Shown here: piece by piece, positions 57,256 to 64,000 of the stretch
Layout: each line of letters starts with the position of its first letter
Position numbering within the stretch: position 1 is the first letter of the stretch
Source of the DNA: Neopararhizobium haloflavum
Lineage (GTDB): Bacteria; Pseudomonadota; Alphaproteobacteria; Rhizobiales; Rhizobiaceae
Length of the DNA stretch: 64,000 nt
Reading direction: 5' to 3'
Assembly (NCBI RefSeq): GCF_002750855.1
Contig: NZ_NWUC01000004.1
Location: forward strand, 124,001 to 188,000
Program-made: the position numbers and the translations under genes
Notes under the pieces: model-generated
Seen by the model: the letters and a program-made list of their open reading frames with translations, nothing else
Told to the model about the DNA's origin: nothing
Databases searched by the model: none

Positions 57256-57337
57256 AACCATGCACCCGCTGGCAGATGAGCATCAAATCAATTTCTGTAT
57301 ACGTAAAATGACATAAACAATTGACGCTTGATAAAAT

Positions 57338-58321
57338 CTAGAGCCAACCGCGCCTCTTGAAGAAAAGATAGGGAATGACGGCAGATACTACCATCAACGC
57401 CAAAGCATATGGATAACCCAATCTCCAGCTCAATTCCGGCATGAACTCGAAATTCATGCCATAGACAGAAGCGACAAGCGTCGGCGGCAGAAAAATAACG
57501 GCAGCAACCGAAAAGATCTTGATGATTGCGTTCTGCTCGATGGAAATCATGCCCAATGTCGCATCGAGCAAGAAGGTGATCTTTTGCGATAGGAATGATG
57601 CATGATCGATCAATGAGGTGACGTCACGAGACAGCGTCTTGATGCGTGCACGGGTATCCTTGTCTGCCTTCTTTTGCACCGCGACATTCGCCAGAAAGCT
57701 GAACAGCCGGTCGAAGGTGGCAAGGCTGTCGCGGATGATCGACAAGAGATCGGCGCGGCGCCCGATCTGCCGCAGCACGCTTTGAAAGTCGCGCCCCTTT
57801 GCCGGGCCAGTCGTCGCCTTCGGGAAGATGTCGCGGGAGATGGTATCGACGCCCTGACCGGCCAGTTCGAGGATATCGGCGATGCGGTCGACCACCGCAT
57901 CGAGAAGGCCCGCGAGAACCGACAAGCCATCGTGGCATCCGTTGCTCATCCTGCTCGTGCGCTGGACATAAGCTTGGAATGCGCGCGGCTCATGATAACG
58001 CACAGTGATCAGCCGCTCCCCGGACAGAACGAAGCTCACCGGAAGGATGTCGGGATTGTCGACATCGTTGAGCGCCGGCAGCATAGCCGTCATGAATGCC
58101 GCGGTTTCGTCGGTATAGAGACGGCTGGAGGTTTCGATCTCCTCCATCTCATCGCGTGTCGGTATGTCGACCGCCAGCGCCGCCTTGATCGCAGCGTCCT
58201 CTTCAGCCGTGGGGCTGTCCAGATCGATCCAGACGCCACGGCGCAAGGTTTCGGCTGACGGCATGGCGTCGCTGTCCACCGCACGGAGTTTGCCCTCGGC
58301 CACCTCGTATACTGTGATCAT
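57338..58321 (-). CDS. corA: CorA-family magnesium transporter
   Basis: A 327-residue channel protein that takes up magnesium and related divalent ions as a pentamer. The large cytoplasmic N-terminal funnel and long stalk helix are followed by two C-terminal membrane spans. The first ends in the signature YGMNFEFMPEL and the second in VVSAVIPYLFFKRRGWL. I start at MITVYEVAEGKLRA, since GGAGAGGAACG precedes it; eight further codons upstream are open. It follows holC after 33 bases. Confidence 0.92.
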   Translation of the reverse strand: MITVYEVAEGKLRAVDSDAMPSAETLRRGVWIDLDSPTAEEDAAIKAALAVDIPTRDEMEEIETSSRLYTDETAAFMTAMLPALNDVDNPDILPVSFVLSGERLITVRYHEPRAFQAYVQRTSRMSNGCHDGLSVLAGLLDAVVDRIADILELAGQGVDTISRDIFPKATTGPAKGRDFQSVLRQIGRRADLLSIIRDSLATFDRLFSFLANVAVQKKADKDTRARIKTLSRDVTSLIDHASFLSQKITFLLDATLGMISIEQNAIIKIFSVAAVIFLPPTLVASVYGMNFEFMPELSWRLGYPYALALMVVSAVIPYLFFKRRGWL

Positions 58322-58354
58322 CGTTCCTCTCCCGCCCCTCGGCATACGGAGCCG

Positions 58355-58804
58355 TCAGGCCTTGCGCTCCCAGCGTCCGCCGGACGATTGTTGCCAATAG
58401 GTCAATCCGTGACCACTCGCCTTCAATGCCTTCCACTGAGCGCGGGCCTCATCCAGTTGCTGCTGGTCATGGCCATCGAACATGAAGACGACACGCTCGT
58501 AACCCTCGAGCGGCGGCGGACTCACCCCGTCCACCAGAAAGCGCACGGTTGCGCCATTCGCCGCGCCCTCGCCCGTCGTCAGGAGGACCGGTTGCAGGTG
58601 TGCATGCGGCTCGCCATCCAGGCCGTGCGGCAGGAAGCTTGCCTCGCGATACGTCCAGAGATGGTTATCCAGCGCATCGCGCCGTTCGGCGTTGCCCGCT
58701 TGGACCACAACGGTCCATCCCCGCTCGAGGCTTTTTTCCAGGAGCGGCGGAATCGCATCTTCTAGGCGCGATTCCGTCAGGTGATAGAAGAGGATGTCGG
58801 TCAT
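58355..58804 (-). CDS. holC: DNA polymerase III chi subunit
   Basis: A 149-residue clamp-loader accessory protein that binds single-strand-binding protein. Matching segments are MTDILFYHLTESRLEDAIPPLLEKSLERGW, seen here from the first residue, and the central LWTYREASFLPHG and VVFMFDG-type strand. It starts 18 bases after the pepA stop on the same strand. The pepA-holC pairing is widespread among proteobacteria and supports the assignment. An arginine- and lysine-containing C-terminus follows. Confidence 0.9.
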   Translation of the reverse strand: MTDILFYHLTESRLEDAIPPLLEKSLERGWTVVVQAGNAERRDALDNHLWTYREASFLPHGLDGEPHAHLQPVLLTTGEGAANGATVRFLVDGVSPPPLEGYERVVFMFDGHDQQQLDEARAQWKALKASGHGLTYWQQSSGGRWERKA

Positions 58805-58822
58805 CGGCGATGCCGGGATCGG

Positions 58823-60316
58823 CTATTTTTCGTAATGGCCACGCACGAGTTCATCGAGCAGCCGAACGCCGAAGCCCGAACCCCAGGAGCGATTGATCTC
58901 GGTCTGCGGCGAGGACATGGCCGTGCCGGCGACGTCGAGGTGGGCCCAAGGCGTTTCACCAACAAAGCGCTTCAGGAATTGCGCTGCGGTGATCGAACCT
59001 GCGAAGCGGCCACCTGTGTTCTTCATGTCGGCGAACTTGGAATCGATCATCTTGTCGTACTCCTTGCCGAGCGGCATGCGCCAGACCTTCTCCTCGGTGA
59101 CGTCGCCCGCTGCGGACAAGCGCCCAGCGAGCGTGTCGTCGTTGGAGAATAGCCCGGCGTGGTGATGACCGAGCGCGACGAGGATGGCGCCGGTGAGCGT
59201 TGCCAGATTGACCATGAACGCAGGCTTGAAACGATCGTTGCAGTACCAGAGCATGTCGCAAAGGATCAGCCGGCCTTCCGCGTCGGTGTTGATCACTTCG
59301 ATGGTCTGACCTGACATGGACGTGACGATATCGCCAGGGCGCTGCGCATCGGCATCGGGCATGTTCTCGACAAGGCCGATGATGCCGATGACGTTGGCCT
59401 TGGCCTTGCGCGCGGCGAGTGCATGCATCAATCCCGTGACGGCAGCCGCGCCGCCCATGTCGCCCTTCATGTCCTCCATGCCGGCCGACGGCTTGATCGA
59501 GATGCCGCCGGTATCGAACACGACGCCCTTTCCGATGAACGCCACCGGCTTCTCGCCCTTCTTCCCGCCGTTCCATTTCATCACGACGATGCGTGGCGGA
59601 CGGGTGGATCCCTGGGCAACCCCGAGAAACGCGCCCATGCCGAGCTTCTTCATGTCCTTTGCGTCAAGAACCTCGATCTCCACCCCGAGAGACTTCATCT
59701 GCGAGGCGCGTTCGGCGAATTCGACCGGCCCGAGGATATTGGCCGGCTCGTTGACGAGGTCGCGGGCCAGAAGGACGCCCTCGCCGACCGCTTCCAGCGC
59801 AGCGAAGGCTTTCTTGGCGGCCGACGCATCGGCGACTGCGATCTTGACGTCGACGGACTTGCCGGTCTCCTCGCCATTGTCGTCATCGTCCTTCTTGCGC
59901 GTCTTGTAGGCATCGAATTCATAGGCGCGCAGCATCATCCCTTGAGCAAACGCGGCGGCATCTTCGGCAGATACGCCGGACGGCAGATCGAGTGCGACTG
60001 TTGCCCCGCCCTTCCCCGTCTTCGCCATCGCCGTTCCGCCAAGGCGAAGCCAGTCATGCGCCTTCATGGCTTCCCGCTTGCCGGCTCCGACAACGACAAT
60101 GCGGTCGAGATCACTGTCGTGCGGCGCCAGAATCTCCACCGTCTTCATCGCCTTGCCGGAGAAATCGGCCGCCTTGAACGCCCGGTCATAGAGCGCCTGG
60201 GGAGCGATCTGCAGCGCCAGTTCACCCAGTTGACGGTCCTCGCCCGCGAGAATGACGACTGTGCCCTTGGTCGGTGCTGCGAGTTTACTGAAGGCGATGT
60301 TGGCTTTGCGGGACAT
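58823..60316 (-). CDS. pepA: Leucyl aminopeptidase (M17 family)
   Basis: Cytosolic two-metal aminopeptidase that removes N-terminal residues from peptides and forms hexamers. The 497-residue protein has the family signature [10 protein letters not shown] with metal ligands, and [23 protein letters not shown], split here as GGISIKPS and [12 protein letters not shown] start at [12 protein letters not shown]; a frame open 23 codons further is not conserved. In some bacteria PepA also binds DNA. It is divergent from lptF with about 290 bases between and followed by holC. Confidence 0.95.
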   Translation of the reverse strand: MSRKANIAFSKLAAPTKGTVVILAGEDRQLGELALQIAPQALYDRAFKAADFSGKAMKTVEILAPHDSDLDRIVVVGAGKREAMKAHDWLRLGGTAMAKTGKGGATVALDLPSGVSAEDAAAFAQGMMLRAYEFDAYKTRKKDDDDNGEETGKSVDVKIAVADASAAKKAFAALEAVGEGVLLARDLVNEPANILGPVEFAERASQMKSLGVEIEVLDAKDMKKLGMGAFLGVAQGSTRPPRIVVMKWNGGKKGEKPVAFIGKGVVFDTGGISIKPSAGMEDMKGDMGGAAAVTGLMHALAARKAKANVIGIIGLVENMPDADAQRPGDIVTSMSGQTIEVINTDAEGRLILCDMLWYCNDRFKPAFMVNLATLTGAILVALGHHHAGLFSNDDTLAGRLSAAGDVTEEKVWRMPLGKEYDKMIDSKFADMKNTGGRFAGSITAAQFLKRFVGETPWAHLDVAGTAMSSPQTEINRSWGSGFGVRLLDELVRGHYEK

Positions 60317-60606
60317 GCGAACTCCATGCGTCAGGAATGATCGTTTGCACGCTCTTAGCAGGCAGGCGCGCATGCCGTCCAACACTACCCGTCCGACGGC
60401 GGGCGGCGATCGGCATCAACACTTCGTTAACCAAATTTCTTTGCCCATCTTTAGCCATTTCGGCTCACTATCCCCCGACCCGCACCATGAAGGTGTTCCG
60501 GGGACGAGAAGCGCTCTTAAAGCGTTCAACGACCGCCGTCCGTGCCGAAATATCGACAATGACGCGCGGCTTGCAAATGCGCGACGAGTGATGAAAAACG
60601 TGCCTC

Positions 60607-61800
60607 ATGAAGCTCATCGAGTGGTACATCTTCAGGCGTGTCGCTGTCTCGTTCGTGGGCATGCTGACGGCGATTACGGCGATCGTCTGGATCGTTCAGG
60701 GGCTGAACCGGCTGAATATCGCCACGGACAGCGGCTCCACCATGGTGAGCTTTCTTTACGTCGCGACGCTGCTCATTCCATCCGTCGTACCGCTGATCAT
60801 GCCGTTCGCGCTGCTTCTGGCGACCGTTCAGATATTCAAGGCGATGAACTCCGATTCCGAGCTCGCGGTCATCAAGGCGTCCGGCGGGCCGAAACGGCTG
60901 ACCATCAAGCCCGTCCTGCTGCTGGCGCTCATCGCCGGTCTCGCCTCGTTCGCGCTGGAAAATGGCGTGACGCCCTATAGCCGGCAGGAATTCCGCACCT
61001 TTGTCGCCGATGTTCGCGCCAATCTTCTGACATCGCTGCTTCAGGAAGGCACGTTCCAGACGATCGATTCGGGGCTGACCGTGCATATCGCCGAACGTCT
61101 GCCCAATGGCGGGTTCGGCGGGCTCTTCATCTCCGATCGGCGCGAAACAGATGTCGAACTGTCCTATTTCGCCACGGAAGCCTCGATCGTCGAGGACGAT
61201 TACGGACGGCAACTGCTGTTCATGCGCGACGGCGAACTGCACCAGAAGGATACGGATGACGGCGCTGTATCCATCGTCAAGTTCAATTCCTACGCATTCG
61301 ACCTGTCTGCATTCGCACCGACGGCCGAGGCGTACATTGTCTATCCGAAAGATCAGACGACGGCGTACCTTCTCAATCCCGACCCTGAAAACCCGCGCTA
61401 TCAGGAAAATCCGCTGGAGTTCACGGCGGAGTTCCACAAACGCATGACGAGTTGGACGCTGCCGGTCGTCTTCGCGATGATCGCCTTGCTTCTTGCGGGG
61501 GAAGTCAGGACCGCACGCCAGGTGAGCTTTGCGCTGACCGGCAATGCGATGGCTCTTGGCATGGGCTATTTCCTGCTCGTCTACACGACGCAGGACATGG
61601 CTACAGGATCCCTGCTCGGGATATTCTCACTCTACGCCGTCCCGATTGTTGCCGTGGCGGCCATCGGATTCCTGCTGGCCACCGATCGCGCGCCTGGCAT
61701 GCCGGCAGCGGCGTCCACCGCATTGCGCCCATTTGGACGAATTGCCGACAACCTTCATCGTATCGGCAGTCGGCGCGGCGGTTCGGGGGCTGCGTCATGA
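60607..61800 (+). CDS. lptF: LPS export ABC transporter permease LptF
   Basis: One of two inner-membrane subunits of the LptB2FG machine that pulls lipopolysaccharide from the inner membrane. The 397-residue protein has three N-terminal spans (opening MKLIEWYIFRRVAVSFVGML), a periplasmic beta-jellyroll and three C-terminal spans. The coupling segment reads MNSDSELAVIKASGGP. Its stop overlaps the lptG start (ATGA). The 290 bases upstream hold a promoter shared in space with pepA; there is no obvious gene. Confidence 0.94.
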   Translation: MKLIEWYIFRRVAVSFVGMLTAITAIVWIVQGLNRLNIATDSGSTMVSFLYVATLLIPSVVPLIMPFALLLATVQIFKAMNSDSELAVIKASGGPKRLTIKPVLLLALIAGLASFALENGVTPYSRQEFRTFVADVRANLLTSLLQEGTFQTIDSGLTVHIAERLPNGGFGGLFISDRRETDVELSYFATEASIVEDDYGRQLLFMRDGELHQKDTDDGAVSIVKFNSYAFDLSAFAPTAEAYIVYPKDQTTAYLLNPDPENPRYQENPLEFTAEFHKRMTSWTLPVVFAMIALLLAGEVRTARQVSFALTGNAMALGMGYFLLVYTTQDMATGSLLGIFSLYAVPIVAVAAIGFLLATDRAPGMPAAASTALRPFGRIADNLHRIGSRRGGSGAAS

Positions 61801-62885
61801 TGGGCCGCACCCTCAGCCTCTACTTTTATTTTCGGTACCTCAAATCCATCGCCGCACTGATGCTGGGGATCGTGGCACTGATCCTCATCATCGACTTCAC
61901 ACTGCTGATCGAGCGAGTGCCCGATATCGAGGCGTTCTCGGTTTTCGACGTGATGCTCCTGGCGCTCTACCGCGCGCCGGCCTTTGCCGAACAGACCCTG
62001 CCCTTCGCCGCGCTGTTCACGGCGATCGGTGTGTTGATCAGCCTCAATAGGCGCCACGAGCTTGTGGTGGTGCGCTCGGTCGGTGTCTCGGTCTGGCAGT
62101 TCATGATGCCGATCTGTGCAGCGGCGCTGAGCGTCGGCGTCTTCGCCGTGGCTGTCTTCAATCCGCTGGCGTCCGCCGGCTTCTCCCAGGCCCAATTGCT
62201 CGAAACGACAATCTTCAGCCAGAACGCTGCGCCCTCGACCGACAACATCGTGCCGTGGCTGCGCCAGAAGAGCGGCGAGCAGGAAATGATCATCGGTGCG
62301 AACCACGCGCTCGACGGCGGCCTGATCATGAACGGCATCACCATGATCTTCTTCGACGAAGAAGGATCGGTCGATTCGCGCATCGAGGCCGAACGCGCGA
62401 CGCTCCGCGACGGCTTCTGGCAGGTGGAGAATGCGACGCGCTATCGCGCCGGGGCCCAGCCGGAGCAGGTGGGCAATCTGGACGTGCCAACGAGCGTTCG
62501 TCCCGCCTATGTCCAGGAGCGTCTGACGGACCCGGAATCGGTATCGATCTGGGCGCTTCCGGAGAAGGTCGAAGTCGCGCGTTCACTCGGGTTTTCCGCA
62601 GCGCAGTTTTCCACACAATTTCAAATTCTTCTGGCCAGACCTTTCCTGCTCGCCGCAATGGTTGTCATTGCTGCAACAGTGTCCCTCCAATTCGTACGGT
62701 TCGGGCAGGCAAGCACGGTCATTTTGGGTGGCATCGTCGCAGGGTTCATGCTTTATGTCGTCTCCGTGTTGGTGAGAACTTTCGGGGCTTCAGGGGCAAT
62801 TCCGGCATTCGTTGCAGCGTGGCTTCCAGTCGTGGTCGCCTTCGCGCTCGGCGTGACGGTTCTTCTTCACAAGGAGGACGGCTAG
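61797..62885 (+). CDS. lptG: LPS export ABC transporter permease LptG
   Basis: Partner of LptF in the LptB2FG exporter. The 362-residue protein opens MMGRTLSLYFYFRYLKSIAAL and has the same plan: three spans, a periplasmic jellyroll (residues about 135-270) and three spans. The coupling segment is NRRHELVVVRSVGVSVWQF. The start could be either of two adjacent ATGs. It is coupled to lptF upstream and touches lptD downstream, so the three are one operon. Confidence 0.94.
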   Translation: MMGRTLSLYFYFRYLKSIAALMLGIVALILIIDFTLLIERVPDIEAFSVFDVMLLALYRAPAFAEQTLPFAALFTAIGVLISLNRRHELVVVRSVGVSVWQFMMPICAAALSVGVFAVAVFNPLASAGFSQAQLLETTIFSQNAAPSTDNIVPWLRQKSGEQEMIIGANHALDGGLIMNGITMIFFDEEGSVDSRIEAERATLRDGFWQVENATRYRAGAQPEQVGNLDVPTSVRPAYVQERLTDPESVSIWALPEKVEVARSLGFSAAQFSTQFQILLARPFLLAAMVVIAATVSLQFVRFGQASTVILGGIVAGFMLYVVSVLVRTFGASGAIPAFVAAWLPVVVAFALGVTVLLHKEDG

Positions 62886-64000
62886 TGGGCGTGGTGCTCC
62901 GGCTTGGACAGAAACGACGGGTGTCGGCGTTGCGCGCAAGCGTGGCGGCGTCCGTGCTGTTGCTGTCGGGCATGGCCCTCACGCACGGTCTTCACGCGCA
63001 GGAACCGGCGCTTGCCGAACGCGAGCAGCCCGAAGGCAACCTGCTGCTGACCTCCGAAGAACTCACCTACAATCTCGACGAAGAGCGCGTCGTCGCGTCC
63101 GGCGCAGTCCAGATCGACTATGGCGGCTACCAGATGGTCGCCGACCGGGTCGAGTACGACCAGCAGACGGGGCGGCTCTACGCAGTCGGCAACATCGAGT
63201 TGATCGAGCCGGACGGCAATCGGATCTATGCCGAGGAACTGGACATCACCGACGATTTCGGTGACGGCTTCGTCAATGCCCTGCGCATCGAGACGCCCGA
63301 CAACACCCGGCTTGTCGCCGAGAGCGCCGAGCGGACCGGCGGCACGGAGACCACCCTCAACAACGGTGTCTACACCGCGTGCGAGGTCTGCGAAGAGAAC
63401 CCCGAACGTCCGCCGCTCTGGCAGATCAAGGCTCGGCGCGTCATCCAGAACGGCGAGAACCAGACGATTCGACTGGAAGGCGCGCGGTTCGAACTGTTCG
63501 GCCGGCCGATCGCCTACCTGCCCTATCTCGTCGTGCCCGATTACCAGAAGAAGCGGCAGTCCGGCTTTCTCTTTCCATCCGCGTCCTATGCGGACGATCT
63601 CGGCCTCGGCGTGACCGTTCCCTATTATTTCGCGTTGTCGCCGCACATGGACGCGACCGTATCGGTCACCGGATATTCCAATCAGGGATTTCTGACGGAA
63701 GCGGAATTCCGCCGCCGGTTCAGCAATGGCGACGTGACCTTGCGGGCCGCCGGCATCTACCAGATGTCCCCGGAAGAATTCGACGAGCGCACCGTGGACT
63801 GGGACGAAGACCTGCGCGGTCTGGTCAATTCGACCGGTCGCTTCGAGATCAATTCGCGCTGGACATTCGGCTGGGACCTGACACTGCAGTCGGACAAGAA
63901 CTTCGGCGAGACATACCGGATCGATGGCTTCGCCGAAGAGGAAGAGATTTCGGAAATCTATCTGACCGGCCTCAACGATCGAAATTATTTCGACATGCGG
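62885..64000 (+). CDS. lptD: LPS-assembly protein LptD (partial, 5' part)
   Basis: Outer-membrane protein that, with LptE, inserts lipopolysaccharide into the outer leaflet. The frame starts at a GTG overlapping the last base of lptG and runs off the end of the window after 372 codons. Two more GTGs within four codons are alternatives. A signal sequence (LRASVAASVLLLSGMALTHGLHA) precedes the LptA-like jellyroll (DEERVVASGAVQIDYGGYQM). C166 and C169 in YTACEVCEE mark the usual alphaproteobacterial cysteine pair. Barrel segments such as YFALSPHMDATVSVTGYS follow. Confidence 0.92.
   Translation, partial: MGVVLRLGQKRRVSALRASVAASVLLLSGMALTHGLHAQEPALAEREQPEGNLLLTSEELTYNLDEERVVASGAVQIDYGGYQMVADRVEYDQQTGRLYAVGNIELIEPDGNRIYAEELDITDDFGDGFVNALRIETPDNTRLVAESAERTGGTETTLNNGVYTACEVCEENPERPPLWQIKARRVIQNGENQTIRLEGARFELFGRPIAYLPYLVVPDYQKKRQSGFLFPSASYADDLGLGVTVPYYFALSPHMDATVSVTGYSNQGFLTEAEFRRRFSNGDVTLRAAGIYQMSPEEFDERTVDWDEDLRGLVNSTGRFEINSRWTFGWDLTLQSDKNFGETYRIDGFAEEEEISEIYLTGLNDRNYFDMR

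Noticed and set aside
60317-60606. Small open frame in the pepA-lptF gap
   Set aside because: It has no ribosome site or recognisable composition and overlaps the expected promoter region of lptF.
63361-63400. CxxC pair in LptD as an unusual metal site
   Set aside because: A cysteine pair at this place is usual in alphaproteobacterial LptD and probably replaces the enteric disulphides.
1-64000. tRNA genes, CRISPR arrays, insertion sequences or prophage
   Set aside because: No cloverleaf sequences, spaced repeats, transposases, integrases or attachment-site duplications were found; the gene content is that of a stable chromosome segment.

Overview
The window is a stretch of ordinary chromosome from a GC-rich alphaproteobacterium, most likely a member of the Hyphomicrobiales (Rhizobiales). 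The pointers are an LdtR-type MarR regulator beside an L,D-transpeptidase and a DUF6163 protein, an HdaA replication regulator beside polyphosphate kinase and exopolyphosphatase, a proton-pumping pyrophosphatase, an Omp25-like outer-membrane barrel, an Asp/Glu N-end-rule aminoacyl transferase (Bpt) and a cysteine-poor HemB metal site. The genus cannot be named from the sequence alone. About 61 protein genes fill nearly the whole window. I see no rRNA, tRNA, CRISPR array, insertion sequence or prophage.

Layout. 1-4.7 kb (minus strand): the 5' third of hppA, then a tightly overlapping three-gene cassette (N-formylglutamate-amidohydrolase-like protein, DUF1704/MATCAP-like metallopeptidase, GshB-like ATP-grasp ligase). 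4.8-10.7 kb (minus): glyA-nrdR-ribD-ribE-ribH-nusB-MFS. 10.8-13.5 kb: an AraC regulator divergent from a phytanoyl-CoA-dioxygenase-like enzyme, followed by a glutathione S-transferase. 13.6-16.3 kb (minus): Tat-type L,D-transpeptidase, LdtR, DUF6163. 16.5-21.8 kb (plus): hemB, RDD protein, SLC13/TrkA-C permease, bpt, EamA transporter. 21.8-30.8 kb: MliC-like protein, parC, an unknown exported protein, aspS, rnd, and a PTPS-related multi-spanning membrane protein. 30.9-37.1 kb (minus): ppx, ppk1, hdaA, AI-2E-family permease and a CDP-alcohol phosphatidyltransferase, divergent from purM-purN. 39.1-45 kb: an orphan molybdopterin oxidoreductase, rlmJ, a small exported cysteine protein coupled to RNase T2, a second GST and an outer-membrane barrel. 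45.1-50.3 kb (plus): SDR, uvrC, pgsA, moaD, moaE, cysH. 50.3-57.3 kb: ndk, third GST, DinB, EamA, TetR, homocysteine S-methyltransferase-like enzyme, ABC-F ATPase and a small unknown gene. 57.3-64 kb: corA, holC and pepA (minus), divergent from lptF-lptG-lptD, with lptD running off the end.

How the genes work together. Most of the content is housekeeping: one-carbon and riboflavin supply, translation, lipopolysaccharide export, polyphosphate turnover and replication control, purine and haem synthesis. The most interesting uncharacterised unit is the 0.9-4.7 kb cassette. Overlapping stop/start codons couple a predicted amide hydrolase, a predicted zinc carboxypeptidase related to the eukaryotic MATCAP detyrosinases, and an ATP-grasp ligase. 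This is the equipment expected for adding and removing a small amino-acid or peptide unit on an unknown substrate. Other leads are the RNase T2 gene coupled to an exported cysteine protein, the AraC/dioxygenase pair, a transporter coupled to nusB at the end of the riboflavin operon, a candidate TetR operator, and a small gene whose ribosome-binding site lies inside a perfect hairpin.
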